A DNA stretch of 64,000 nucleotides, from positions 1 through 64,000 of the forward strand of contig CALXXL010000002.1 in the NCBI GenBank assembly GCA_944392655.1, in the 5' to 3' direction. A program made the translations under genes and the position numbers. Under the pieces are notes generated by a model that had not been told where the DNA came from, ran no database searches, and saw only the letters and a program-made list of their open reading frames with translations. Shown here in pieces: positions 1 to 8,908 of this stretch. Source of the DNA: an uncultured Victivallaceae bacterium. GTDB lineage: Bacteria; Verrucomicrobiota; Lentisphaeria; Victivallales; Victivallaceae. Position 1 is the first letter of the stretch. The number at the start of each line of letters is the position of its first letter.

Positions 1-31
1 GAGACAAAACGTAATTAAACAATAAACTATG

Positions 32-152
32 AGGCCGCTTTAGCGGCGGCCTGTGAAAAAGTTGCAATTGGCGAATTCTTTCAGAGCCCGTGTCGGGTTG
101 CCGGTAATATCGCCTTGAAGGCGTGGTGCATACCACCGGCTAAGCCGGTGGT
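32..152. repeat. Cluster of small hairpins, possible IS200/IS605 end or REP-like unit
   Basis: Four inverted repeats are packed into 120 bases: 32-38 with 46-52 (7 bp), 87-90 with 94-97 (4 bp), 111-116 with 118-123 (6 bp around one base), and 132-140 with 144-152 (9 bp perfect, loop TAA). The last is followed by TTTT. GC-rich hairpins of this kind mark the ends of IS200/IS605-family elements and the REP units related to them. No transposase is visible, so this may be a remnant or the edge of an element lying to the left. The last hairpin could also act as a terminator. Confidence 0.45.
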
Positions 153-418
153 TTTGATTAAAGACAGTATTTTTTAAATAATTATAAAAAAACTAACAAT
201 ATAACTTGATTTTTCTATTATTTAAAAATAGATTATCAATAATAAATAAAAAAATACTACATATTCCATATGAACAAATATACTCCATATTATATTTTTA
301 AATGTATTGAACAATATTTTGTATATGTCCAGCAGGCACGTACCTTGGAGGCGGATAATTCTCTAACATCATAATTTCTATTTCTCATTTTTATCAAAAC
401 ATTAAAGAATATTGATAT
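153..418. other. AT-rich intergenic stretch
   Basis: After the hairpin cluster the sequence is strongly AT-rich up to the first gene. I see no ORF, RNA gene or convincing promoter pair. A GGAGG-like string lies near 346-351, but it is about 70 bases from the next start and cannot serve as its ribosome binding site. Confidence 0.5.
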
Positions 419-1294
419 ATGATACAATTATTTCTTAAATTAATATTTACAATGCTGGTTTGCGGCACAATAACGCTACACGCCGACGAAAACGACCCCA
501 AGTACGCACAAAAGGCGGTCATATTCTCCCGCGACCGCGCAATATTCTCCGGCGAAACCAGCGACCCCGATTACAATATAAAATACGCATACAGCCTGAA
601 CGATGACGGCGAACGGCTGATCCGCGAGAATATTTTTACAAAATCCACCAGAATGGTGACGGTAAATCTGATCTTGGCCGACGAAATTTATCAGATCGAC
701 GACTATGCCGTGCTTAAAGTAGAACGGGATAACAACAAAGGCGGCTGGCTCACCTATCTCTACAATACCGGCTCCGTATACAGCTTGTGCCCGCACACCA
801 CCGCAATTGAACCGGTCATTTACGAAAATATTCCATGCAACAAAGTAACTTTAACCATCTCCGGCTCCGCCGGAGATATGGCCGCCGCCATGGGGCATGG
901 TATTACCGAGGAGATGATCCGCAACAACCCGGACGACTATCCGGAAAAAATCATCTACATCATCGGACGCGAAATCCCTTTCGTCTATGCCATTGAATAC
1001 TTCAATGCCAAAGGTGATAAAATCCCCGTTAAAAGTTTTGCGTTGAAAAACGTCAAACTCGTCGACGCCCTGCCAGCCGAAACCTTCGCCCTGCCTCAAA
1101 ACCGAAAAATCGAAGTCACCCGCTCCGACAGCGATACGGAAAAAATTTACGCCAACACAATGGAGCCGGAGTACAACTCGCCCGTTACCATTACTCTGAT
1201 TATCAAATTCACCATCGCCCTGCTGGCTCTGCTCGCTATTCTCCTCGGTACGCTCATTACAGTAAAAATCATCCGGAAAAAACATCTGCGGTAA
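419..1294 (+). CDS. Hypothetical secreted protein with C-terminal membrane anchor
   Basis: This 291-residue protein is not recognised. Residues 1-22 form a signal peptide ending near LHADE. A single strong hydrophobic segment lies at about 258-284, followed by a short basic tail (IIRKKHLR). The topology is therefore an extracytoplasmic domain of about 230 residues anchored at the C-terminus. The middle is a mixed beta-type sequence with two Cys residues near 123 and 139. The start lacks a good Shine-Dalgarno, so expression may be weak or the start uncertain. It converges on pheT, from which it is separated by a shared terminator. It may be lineage-specific. Confidence 0.7.
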   Translation: MIQLFLKLIFTMLVCGTITLHADENDPKYAQKAVIFSRDRAIFSGETSDPDYNIKYAYSLNDDGERLIRENIFTKSTRMVTVNLILADEIYQIDDYAVLKVERDNNKGGWLTYLYNTGSVYSLCPHTTAIEPVIYENIPCNKVTLTISGSAGDMAAAMGHGITEEMIRNNPDDYPEKIIYIIGREIPFVYAIEYFNAKGDKIPVKSFALKNVKLVDALPAETFALPQNRKIEVTRSDSDTEKIYANTMEPEYNSPVTITLIIKFTIALLALLAILLGTLITVKIIRKKHLR

Positions 1295-1320
1295 GCGTAT
1301 TTTCCGCATAAAAGGCAAAA

Positions 1321-1367
1321 AAATACCGCGCCCTCAAAGCAAGGAACGCGGTATCTTCTCTTTTTTA
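1321..1367. terminator. Rho-independent terminator between convergent genes
   Basis: An 8-bp perfect stem (1323-1330 with 1347-1354) is followed on the plus strand by a T-rich run at 1355-1367 and preceded by A-rich sequence. It can therefore stop both the plus-strand hypothetical gene and the minus-strand pheT transcript. Confidence 0.75.
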
Positions 1368-1374
1368 TTCAATA

Positions 1375-3774
1375 TCAGCGCAGAACCACATTCAGATCCG
1401 CAGCTAAACGCTTGCGCATCTTTTCAAACGCCGTGTTGACCTCTTCATCCTTCAAGGTACGTTCACGGTTGCGGAATACCACCCGGTACGCCATGCTCTT
1501 CTTGCCCGCACCAAGCACCTTTTCGTCCGCAAAGACGTCAAACAGACGCACAGCCTCGAAATTAGGCAGCTTCAGCTTTTCTATGAATTTTACTATATCT
1601 GCATGCGTCAGCTCGTCCGGAGCAATAAAAGCTACATCGCGATTCGTCGCCGGATACAGCGATACAGATTCAACCGCCATTCCGGCCGTCTTCGCCGCCA
1701 TCAGCCCGGCAACCTCGATCGTCGCGCCAAAGAGCGGCGCACTCGTCCGCCACGACGCCGTTACCGCCGAGGCGACTTCGCCCAGGTGACCGATCACCTT
1801 GCCATCCACCAGCAACGCCGCACAACGGCCGCGTTCAAAACGACCATCATCCGCCGCAACAAATTCGTAATTCAGCACTTTGCGCTTGTTCAGCAGGTTT
1901 TCAATCATACCCTTGAGATCGTAGAAGTCATAGTTGCCGCTATCGTACAGCTCGGAACCACGACGACCGGTAAGCATTATGCACAACTCCTGACGCTCTT
2001 CCGGATAGAGTTCCCCGTTCGCACAGAATACCCGCCCCTGTTCAAACAGCGCTAAATCCAGATTGCGCCGCGATATGTTACGCTCAACGCTCGCCAGCAT
2101 TTCTCCCCACAGCGATGGACGCATCCACGCCAGCTCAAGACTCATCGGATTCAGAATCTTTACCAGATCCGCCTCCTTGAACCGCGTGTCGCTCAACGCC
2201 GATTTGACGCTCACCATACTGTAGTTCATGCACTCAAACAACCCAAGACCAATTACCTGATCCCGCAGCTCACTGTCCAGAATCCGGGCATCGTCACTGA
2301 TCGAATTCACGATCTTCGCATTAACCGGAATTACAGGTATCGCATCCAAACCACGGATACGAGCAACCTCTTCCACTAAATCCGCTTCGCACAGAATGTC
2401 CGGACGGAAACTCGGAGGTATTACCGTACAGCCTTCAGAACTCATATCCTCCGTGGTCATCTGCAAACGGTGGAAGATATCCACCATCTCTTCATTCGCA
2501 ACATAGCCGCCAATCGCTTTGCGGATATGGTCGAAATTGCATTTTACCCGGACTTCCGCCGGCTTTTCACCCTGCACGTCAAAGAAGTCACTCACAACTT
2601 CACCACCGGCCAGGTCGCAGATCAGCTGCGCCGCACGGCGCGCCGCAATCTCCGCCATGTTGAAGTCAATTCCGCGTTCATAACGGTAGCTCGAATCACT
2701 CGACACGCCCAACTGACGGCTGCTCGCACGGATGTTCGAGGCGTTGAATACCGCACTCTCCAGCAGCACCATCGTCGTACAATCGCTGATACCACTCTGG
2801 CTGCCGCCCATAATGCCGGCCAGCGCACGCGGCTTTTCCGCATCGCAGATCACCAGATTCTTTTCCGTAAGTTCGACTGTGACTCCATTCAGCAGCTCCA
2901 TCTTTTCCCCGGAGTGCGCACGGCGAACCACTATGCGACCTTCAGCTATCGTCTCGTAATCAAACGCATGCAACGGCTGCCCCAACTCCATCATTACAAA
3001 GTTCGTCACGTCCACCACATTGTTGATCGGACGCAGACCAACGCTGATCAGACGGCGTTTGAGCCACTCCGGACTTTCCCCGATTTTTACATTACGGATA
3101 ACCTGACCGATATAACGCGTACAGATATCCGGAGCCTCCACCGTTACCAGATTATCCGGCAGGTCAATCTTGGTCTTCGCCGCAGGATAGGTGAACTCAG
3201 GCAGCTTCGCCGGAGAGGAAAAGAGACAGCTTACATCACGCGCTATCCCCCAGACACTCAGCCAGTCCGGATGGTTCGGCGTTACTTCAACCTCAATCCG
3301 GTAGTCCGGCTTGTACAGCTCTTTTACCGGCGTGCCAACTGCTGTATCCGCCGGAAGCTCCAGAAGCCCATCGTGATTCTCACTCAAACCAAGCTCACGC
3401 GCACTGCACATCATCCCGAATGATTCCACACCACGCAGCTTCGCTTTCTTGATCTCAAAAACACCGTCGCCATCCGGAAACTTCGTCCCCAATGTCGCCA
3501 GCGGAACCTTCTTGCCCGCATCGCAGTTCGGCGCACCGCAAACTATCTGCAGCTCTTTCTCGCCATCAAATACCGTGCACACCGACAGCTTGTCCGCATT
3601 CGGATGTTTGTCACGCTTGCGGATCTCTGCCACTACTACACCGTCTGGAATTACATTCAAAGGCGTTACCGCTTCCACCTCAATCCCCGCCTGCGTCAGC
3701 TTGTCGCACAGCTCGGTAAGCGATATCCCGCTTAAATCCACATAGTCCGCCAGAAAATTATAGGAAATTAACAT
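1375..3774 (-). CDS. pheT: Phenylalanine--tRNA ligase beta subunit
   Basis: The 799-residue product is the beta subunit of the alpha2-beta2 enzyme that charges tRNA-Phe in the cytoplasm. It has the family's domain order. The N-terminal tRNA-binding EMAP-like domain covers about 40-150. The B3/B4 editing region follows at about 210-400. The B5 and catalytic-like domains come next, and a C-terminal ferredoxin-fold anticodon-binding domain occupies about 700-799. A start 15 bases further out is possible, but the GGAGGG at 3781-3786 is a well-spaced ribosome binding site for the ATG at 3774, so that start is used. It lies 18 bases after pheS, in one operon, and ends in the bidirectional terminator. 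Confidence 0.96.
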   Translation of the reverse strand: MLISYNFLADYVDLSGISLTELCDKLTQAGIEVEAVTPLNVIPDGVVVAEIRKRDKHPNADKLSVCTVFDGEKELQIVCGAPNCDAGKKVPLATLGTKFPDGDGVFEIKKAKLRGVESFGMMCSARELGLSENHDGLLELPADTAVGTPVKELYKPDYRIEVEVTPNHPDWLSVWGIARDVSCLFSSPAKLPEFTYPAAKTKIDLPDNLVTVEAPDICTRYIGQVIRNVKIGESPEWLKRRLISVGLRPINNVVDVTNFVMMELGQPLHAFDYETIAEGRIVVRRAHSGEKMELLNGVTVELTEKNLVICDAEKPRALAGIMGGSQSGISDCTTMVLLESAVFNASNIRASSRQLGVSSDSSYRYERGIDFNMAEIAARRAAQLICDLAGGEVVSDFFDVQGEKPAEVRVKCNFDHIRKAIGGYVANEEMVDIFHRLQMTTEDMSSEGCTVIPPSFRPDILCEADLVEEVARIRGLDAIPVIPVNAKIVNSISDDARILDSELRDQVIGLGLFECMNYSMVSVKSALSDTRFKEADLVKILNPMSLELAWMRPSLWGEMLASVERNISRRNLDLALFEQGRVFCANGELYPEERQELCIMLTGRRGSELYDSGNYDFYDLKGMIENLLNKRKVLNYEFVAADDGRFERGRCAALLVDGKVIGHLGEVASAVTASWRTSAPLFGATIEVAGLMAAKTAGMAVESVSLYPATNRDVAFIAPDELTHADIVKFIEKLKLPNFEAVRLFDVFADEKVLGAGKKSMAYRVVFRNRERTLKDEEVNTAFEKMRKRLAADLNVVLR

Positions 3775-3792
3775 GACCTTTCCCTCCACATA

Positions 3793-4812
3793 TTAGTTGA
3801 ATTGACTCAGAAAGCGGACATCGTTCTCATACAGATTGCGAATGTCACTTATCCGGTGACGCAGCATCGTTAAACGCTCTATACCCATGCCAAACGCATA
3901 GCCACTCCACTCTTCCGGATCAATCCCTACATTGCGGAATACATTCGGATTAACCATCCCCGCTCCAGCTATCTCCAGCCAGCCGGAGTGCTTGCACACA
4001 TTGCACCCCTTACCGCCACAGACTACACACGAAAAGTCATACTCCACACTCGGCTCAGTAAACGGGAAAAAGTGAGGACGCAAACGTATGCGAACATCCT
4101 TGCCAAACAGCTCCCACGCAAATATTTGCAGCACACTCTTCAAGTCCGCCATCGAGACGTTCTTATCCACATACAAGCCCTCAATCTGGTGGAAGTTCAT
4201 GCTGTGCGTCGCATCAGGCGTGTCACGACGGAAACAGCGGCCGGGAGCAACAATCCGGATCGGTGGCTTTACCGCATCCATCGTACGGATCTGAACCGTA
4301 CTGGTCTGACTACGCAACAGACGACCATCCGCAAAATAAAAGGTGTCCGTCATCTCACGCGACGGATGATCAGCCGCTGCATTCAATGCATCAAAATTGT
4401 GACGCACTGTCTCTATCTCCGGACCATCCGCCACAATAAAACCCATACGCCGGAATATCGCTACACAATCTTCTATCATCTGCGTAATCGGATGACGGTG
4501 CCCCATCGCTCCACAACGGCCGGGCAATGTTACATCCAACGCTTTCTCCCCTGAACCGGAACCCTTTATACGCTCTTCCGCCTGCGCAAGAAGATCCTGC
4601 AACCGCTGCTTGCCTTCATTAAACGCACGACCTATCTCACGACGCTCTTCCGGCGTCGCCGAACCCATATCCTTGGTCAGCGTCGCAAACAACCCCTTGC
4701 GACCCAGCATGCTTATACGCACCTCTTCAACCTGCGCCGCACTCTCCGCCGAAGTCAGACTCGCTTCCGCCGACTTCAACGCCGTTTCTATGCGCTCCAC
4801 TACCGGATTCAT
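3793..4812 (-). CDS. pheS: Phenylalanine--tRNA ligase alpha subunit
   Basis: The 339-residue catalytic subunit of phenylalanyl-tRNA synthetase has the expected family length. An N-terminal coiled-coil arm (about 1-90) precedes the class II catalytic core. Signature strings include HPITQ near 107, the Cys-rich insertion CVVCGGKGCNVC near 262-273, and the motif 3 region GIERLTML near 315. A GAGGTGAG ribosome binding site lies just upstream of the start. The gene follows rplT after an attenuator-like hairpin and is co-transcribed with pheT. Confidence 0.96.
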   Translation of the reverse strand: MNPVVERIETALKSAEASLTSAESAAQVEEVRISMLGRKGLFATLTKDMGSATPEERREIGRAFNEGKQRLQDLLAQAEERIKGSGSGEKALDVTLPGRCGAMGHRHPITQMIEDCVAIFRRMGFIVADGPEIETVRHNFDALNAAADHPSREMTDTFYFADGRLLRSQTSTVQIRTMDAVKPPIRIVAPGRCFRRDTPDATHSMNFHQIEGLYVDKNVSMADLKSVLQIFAWELFGKDVRIRLRPHFFPFTEPSVEYDFSCVVCGGKGCNVCKHSGWLEIAGAGMVNPNVFRNVGIDPEEWSGYAFGMGIERLTMLRHRISDIRNLYENDVRFLSQFN

Positions 4813-4834
4813 TTTCTCACCTCTTTGTTGATAT

Positions 4835-4889
4835 TAAAAAAAAACAGCCCGAAAAGCAGAGACCTAAAAGTCCCAACCTTCCAAGCTGT
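4835..4889 (-). terminator. Terminator or attenuator between rplT and pheS
   Basis: Read on the minus strand, a 13-bp stem with several G-U pairs (arms at about 4877-4889 and 4844-4856) is followed directly by nine U residues (4836-4844). It sits in the 100-base gap between rplT and pheS. It could end the infC-rpmI-rplT transcript or attenuate read-through into pheST. No obvious Phe-rich leader peptide was found in the gap. Confidence 0.65.
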
Positions 4890-4914
4890 CAAATCTAATT
4901 TACAGGGAATTTTA

Positions 4915-5268
4915 TTACTTGGTCGGAGTGACTTTCTCTACCAAGTTCTTAAACTCCTGAAACTCCGTAACCGCCAAATCAGCCAATACCTTGCGGTTCA
5001 ATTCTATGTTGGCCTTCTTCAAGCCATTCATGAACTGACTGTAATTCGTGCCAAGCATACGGCACGCCGCATTGATTCGTACCGTCCACAGTCTGCGGTA
5101 CTGACGCTTCTTCTGCTTGCGACCACGATACGCATTCGTCATCGCCTTATCTACCGCATCATACGCGGTACGGATGTTCTTTGAACTGCAACCGTAAAAT
5201 CCTTTCGCCCGTTCCAGCAACCGTTTGCGCCGTTTGCGGGAGGCGACTGCACAAGTAACTCGTGACAT
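4915..5268 (-). CDS. rplT: 50S ribosomal protein L20
   Basis: This basic protein of 117 residues matches L20 throughout. It has the N-terminal [13 protein letters not shown] region, the central [12 protein letters not shown] rRNA-binding helix, and the globular end containing [13 protein letters not shown]20 binds 23S rRNA early in 50S assembly. A strong AAGGAGAG ribosome binding site precedes the ATG. It is the last gene of the infC-rpmI-rplT cluster. In enterobacteria and Bacillus, L20 represses this operon by binding its mRNA; whether it does so here is inference. Confidence 0.97.
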   Translation of the reverse strand: MSRVTCAVASRKRRKRLLERAKGFYGCSSKNIRTAYDAVDKAMTNAYRGRKQKKRQYRRLWTVRINAACRMLGTNYSQFMNGLKKANIELNRKVLADLAVTEFQEFKNLVEKVTPTK

Positions 5269-5292
5269 TATTCAACTCTCCTTTGGTTCAGC

Positions 5293-5493
5293 TTACAGCC
5301 CGTAGGGCAAAGCTACTTTGATACGACGGGTTTCGGCCTTGGATATCGGCGCGTCTTTTCCCAAACGGCGTTTACGTTTCGGACTCTTCTTCGTCAGAAT
5401 GTGACGGGCACCTACCCGGAAATGACGGAACTTGCCTGTCCCTGTCATCTTCAGGCGCTTGGCGGCGCACTTCCTCGTTTTCAACTTCGGCAT
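5293..5493 (-). CDS. rpmI: 50S ribosomal protein L35
   Basis: The 66-residue product is a highly basic L35 with the typical start PKLKTRKCAAKRLKMTGTGK and the KKSPKRKRRL core. It is a small structural protein of the 50S subunit. An AAGGAGAA ribosome binding site lies just upstream of the ATG. It sits between infC and rplT in the near-universal infC-rpmI-rplT order, 24 bases from rplT. Confidence 0.97.
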   Translation of the reverse strand: MPKLKTRKCAAKRLKMTGTGKFRHFRVGARHILTKKSPKRKRRLGKDAPISKAETRRIKVALPYGL

Positions 5494-5701
5494 CGTTTCT
5501 TCTCCTTATGTTTCAGCAACTCATGTGCCAGTTAAGGTTAACCCCCTCTGCGGCAGATGCCAATCCAGCCTTCAGAGACGGCGGCCGGAGATCTCTCTCC
5601 AAAACCATCTATTCTTATCTCAGCGGGTTCCCCCGCACGTTTTTTACCATCTTTTTAAACAGCCCCGGCTGCACAACAGAACCGGAAGCCATACGCACAG
5701 C
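5494..5701 (-). promoter_or_regulatory. infC-rpmI intergenic leader, candidate L20 control region
   Basis: This 208-base gap has no ORF and is unusually long for the operon. On the minus strand it contains a compact hairpin of 5 bp with a GGAA tetraloop at about 5627-5640, plus a GC-rich purine block near 5570-5600. In other bacteria the matching position holds the L20-binding mRNA structure that represses rpmI-rplT. The position supports that role, but no full fold was established. Confidence 0.35.
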
Positions 5702-6310
5702 TCACTTTTCTTCCGCATCTTCTATATCAGCAGATACTTCAGCTTCTTCTTCCTCCACCTGGTCCGCACGAACCGGTTTCGGATTCTTCTTCGTCGACTT
5801 CGACGGCGCAAACGTTACCGTTATGTTACGCCCAAGCAACTTGGGCTTGCCGTCAGCTTCTCCATACGCAGAAAGCTCGCTCACTATGCGATCTATCAAC
5901 TCGTCAGCCATGTCTTTATGCGCCATCTCACGACCACGCAATACCAACGTGGCTTTTAATCTACACCCTTTTTGCAAAAAGTCAATAGCGTGTTTCAATT
6001 TATACGCATAATCGTTGCTGCCGATGTTCATGTGGAACTTGACCTCCTTCAGCTTCTGCACCGCCGTGTTCTTGCGCTGCGCTTTCAGATTCTTCTTCTG
6101 CTCATACTGAAGTTTGCCAAAGTCCATAATCCGCACCACCGGCGGATCGGATTTCTCCGATACCACTACCAGATCCAACCCAGCCGCTTCCGCAAGCTCA
6201 CGGGCACGACCCAATGGTACGATATCCAACTGCTCTCCATTTACTCCAACCAAACGCACACGGTCGGCGGTGAACGAGCGATCACCGGTTTTTAACAGTC
6301 TAGCTATAAT
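5702..6310 (-). CDS. infC: Translation initiation factor IF-3, AUU start
   Basis: IF-3 binds the 30S subunit, prevents 50S joining and checks the start codon. The conserved N-domain string VRLVGVNGEQLDIVPL and the linker/C-domain string VVRIMDFGKLQYEQKK are present. The tail ends in an acidic extension rich in Glu. The first conventional start, a GTG at 6259, would cut off the N-terminal strand. The frame stays open upstream to an ATT at 6308-6310, placed 4 bases after a perfect AGGAGG (6315-6320 on the minus strand). This gives 202 residues. A rare AUU start is the classic basis of infC autoregulation. ATA, the next codon, is an alternative. Confidence 0.9.
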   Translation of the reverse strand: MIARLLKTGDRSFTADRVRLVGVNGEQLDIVPLGRARELAEAAGLDLVVVSEKSDPPVVRIMDFGKLQYEQKKNLKAQRKNTAVQKLKEVKFHMNIGSNDYAYKLKHAIDFLQKGCRLKATLVLRGREMAHKDMADELIDRIVSELSAYGEADGKPKLLGRNITVTFAPSKSTKKNPKPVRADQVEEEEAEVSADIEDAEEK

Positions 6311-6377
6311 CAGTCCTCCTGTTTAAACTGTTAGTCCCACGCGGCATACAATACGCACGCAATTCAATTATTCTGTT

Positions 6378-6405
6378 ATAATAGCACTATTTTTTATAAA
6401 TTCAA
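6378..6405 (-). promoter_or_regulatory. Sigma70-type promoter of infC operon
   Basis: On the minus strand TTGAAT (6400-6405) and TATTAT (6378-6383) are separated by 16 bases, about 70 bases before the infC start. The -35 box overlaps the thrS stop codon. infC-rpmI-rplT can therefore be transcribed apart from thrS. Confidence 0.55.
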
Positions 6406-8132
6406 TAGACTTTGTCAATTATTTCCTGACGCATTTTCGCCGCAAGTTCCGAAACCGGCATCGCTCCAAGCTCTCCTTCACGACGACTGCGCACACCAAC
6501 TTTGCCTTCCGCGGCTTCACGTTCGCCTATCACCAGAATGTATTGCAGACGGTCATGACGGCAATCCTTGATCTTCGCACCCAAACCCTGCGAACGGTCA
6601 TCCACCGTTACACGCAGACCCGCTGCCTTTAACTCAGATTCAACCTGACGCGCAAATTCATGCTGCTGACTCGTAATCGGCAATATACGCGCCTGCTCCG
6701 GAGCCAGCCACAACGGAAACGCTCCATTGTAATGCTCGACAAGAATACCAAAGAAACGTTCAAGTGAACCAAACAGCGCACGGTGTATCATATAAGGCTG
6801 ATGACGTTTGCCGTCTTCCCCCGTATAGGTCATGTCAAACCGTTCCGGAAGATTGAAGTCAAACTGGATCGTCGAGGTCTGCCATTCACGCCCGATCGCA
6901 TCACGAACCTTGAGGTCAATCTTAGGACCATAGAACGCTCCGCCACCAGCATCAACTACACAGCTTAAACCAGCCTTTTCCACCGCCTTCTCCAGCGAGT
7001 AGATCGCCTTTTCCCAGCGCGCAGGATCTCCAACCGCCTTTTCCGGACGCGTCGCCAGATATGGCTTGATCTCCGTAAAACCAAAGGTCTTCCAGATGCT
7101 CAGGCTGAAACGCAGCACTTCCGCAATTTCATCCTCCACCTGTTCCGGCGTGCAGATGATGTGCGCATCGTCCTGCGTAAAACCACGCGCACGCAGCAAC
7201 CCATGCAGCGTACCGGATTTTTCATAACGGTAAACCGTCCCGAGTTCCGCCCAGCGGCAGGGCAGCTCACGGTATGAACGCAGACGCGATTTGTAGATCT
7301 CTATGTGGAACGGACAATTCATCGGCTTGACAAAGTAATCATGTCCGTCAATATCCATCGGCGAATACATGCCGTCTTTATAGAAATCCAGATGCCCTGA
7401 TGTCTGCCACAATTCTGCACGGCCTATGTGCGGAGTGTACATCAACTGATAGCCGTTGGCATAGTGCGCTTCACGCCAGTAGGTTTCAAACGCATTACGG
7501 ATAAACGCCCCTTTCGGATGCCACAGCACCAGACCGGGACCAACATTTTCCGAAAAACTGAAGAGATCCAACTCTACACCAAGTTTGCGGTGGTCGCGCT
7601 TCTTCGCCTCTTCCATCAATTTCAAATAATCCGCCAACTCGCTCTTTTCCGCAAAAGCCGTACCGTAAATACGCTGCAGCATCGGATTCTTTTCATCACC
7701 ACGGAAGTAGGAGCCGGCAATCGATAACAGCTTCACCGCACCAATCTGTCCCGAACTTTCCACATGCGGCCCACGGCACAGATCGACAAAGTCGCCAGTC
7801 TTGTAGAAGCTAACCACTTCACCTTCCGGAATGTCCGCCAGACGCTCAAGTTTGTAATTCTGACCACGCTCCTTCAGCATCGCCTCAGCTTCCGCACGGC
7901 TCAGTTCAAAGTATTCAAAAGGAACATTCGCCTTGATGATCGCCTTCATCTCCTTCTCGATCTTTTCAAGATCTTCAGGAGTCAGACGGGCCGCCATGTC
8001 AAAGTCATAGTAAAAACCATCGTCCGTCGCCGGACCGATGTCAAAACGCACATCATTGAACAACTTCTGCACCGCCGCAGCCATTACATGCGCCGCACTG
8101 TGCCGGATCGTTTCCACCGGGAACTTACCCAT
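6402..8132 (-). CDS. thrS: Threonine--tRNA ligase lacking the TGS domain
   Basis: This class II synthetase charges tRNA-Thr. The 576-residue protein begins directly with the N2 editing domain (IRHSAAHVMAAAV at about 9-21), which should hydrolyse Ser-tRNA-Thr. The catalytic core spans about 200-470, with the zinc-ligand region MNCPFHIEIY and motif 2 region YRYEKSG. The anticodon-binding domain forms the end. Most bacterial ThrRS are about 640 residues with an N-terminal TGS domain, which is absent here. An in-frame TAA 24 bases upstream of the ATG excludes a longer start. It lies 50 bases downstream of rnhB. Confidence 0.95.
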   Translation of the reverse strand: MGKFPVETIRHSAAHVMAAAVQKLFNDVRFDIGPATDDGFYYDFDMAARLTPEDLEKIEKEMKAIIKANVPFEYFELSRAEAEAMLKERGQNYKLERLADIPEGEVVSFYKTGDFVDLCRGPHVESSGQIGAVKLLSIAGSYFRGDEKNPMLQRIYGTAFAEKSELADYLKLMEEAKKRDHRKLGVELDLFSFSENVGPGLVLWHPKGAFIRNAFETYWREAHYANGYQLMYTPHIGRAELWQTSGHLDFYKDGMYSPMDIDGHDYFVKPMNCPFHIEIYKSRLRSYRELPCRWAELGTVYRYEKSGTLHGLLRARGFTQDDAHIICTPEQVEDEIAEVLRFSLSIWKTFGFTEIKPYLATRPEKAVGDPARWEKAIYSLEKAVEKAGLSCVVDAGGGAFYGPKIDLKVRDAIGREWQTSTIQFDFNLPERFDMTYTGEDGKRHQPYMIHRALFGSLERFFGILVEHYNGAFPLWLAPEQARILPITSQQHEFARQVESELKAAGLRVTVDDRSQGLGAKIKDCRHDRLQYILVIGEREAAEGKVGVRSRREGELGAMPVSELAAKMRQEIIDKVY

Positions 8133-8182
8133 TTTCTTCCATCCACTTTCTTTATTTTAACTATATATATAAAAATGTTTTA

Positions 8183-8842
8183 TCAATTCCATAACTCAAG
8201 CTGTTCGGCTCCTCCACCCAACAGCGCCTTTACCGGACCAAAACTCCTCCGGTGCACCGGACTCGGCCCCAAACGCCGCAGATTCTCCAAATGCGCCTTC
8301 GTACCGTAACCCTTGTGCTCCGCAAATCCATAACCGGGATACTCCGCATCCAACTCAACCATCATACGGTCACGCGTTACCTTCGCTATTATACTCGCCG
8401 CCGCTATCGACGCACTCTTCGCATCCCCCTTTACCACCGAATGCGAAGGATAGGGCAACCCGGGCACCGGATTGCCATCCACCAGAAGAAAATCAACCTC
8501 TCTCAACTCAAGCACCGCCTTCCGCATCGCAAGATGCGTCGCACGCAGTATGTTCAGCCGGTCTATCTCTTCCACATCCACTACGCCTACCCCCCACTGC
8601 AAACCGGGCAGGCTCTTCAACTCATTCTCCAACTCCTCCCGGCGCTTCTCCGTAAGCTGCTTCGAGTCATTAACCGCCGGAAGTTCTACCCCGCGGGGCA
8701 ATACCACACACGCCGCTACCACCGGACCAGCCAACGGCCCACGGCCAACTTCATCCACCCCGCCAATAAACGAAAACCCCTCCGCCCAAAACTTCTGTTC
8801 CAAGCCGAGGAGTTCCCTGTCCAATTTTCGACCGCTCAACAT
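8183..8842 (-). CDS. rnhB: Ribonuclease HII
   Basis: The 219-residue enzyme cleaves the RNA strand of RNA-DNA hybrids and removes single ribonucleotides from DNA. The signature GVDEVGRGPLAGPVV (about 28-42) carries the first acidic residues and the GRG motif that reads the ribonucleotide junction. The later string DGNPVPGLP supplies another conserved Asp. It follows rplS by 66 bases, an arrangement common to trmD-rplS-rnhB operons. The ribosome binding site is weak. Confidence 0.95.
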   Translation of the reverse strand: MLSGRKLDRELLGLEQKFWAEGFSFIGGVDEVGRGPLAGPVVAACVVLPRGVELPAVNDSKQLTEKRREELENELKSLPGLQWGVGVVDVEEIDRLNILRATHLAMRKAVLELREVDFLLVDGNPVPGLPYPSHSVVKGDAKSASIAAASIIAKVTRDRMMVELDAEYPGYGFAEHKGYGTKAHLENLRRLGPSPVHRRSFGPVKALLGGGAEQLELWN

Positions 8843-8908
8843 CGCTCTTGAGCCGCCTTAAGCATTCGCGTATTATTCATCCCGCCATGCCCGGAGGAAT
8901 TCCCCGGT

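Noticed and set aside
4813-4914. T-box or Phe leader peptide before pheS
   Set aside because: No T-box sequence and no Phe-rich short ORF could be found, only the hairpin with a U tract.
5702-6259. infC starting at GTG 6259
   Set aside because: No ribosome binding site there and the conserved N-terminal strand would be lost. The upstream AUU with AGGAGG fits better.
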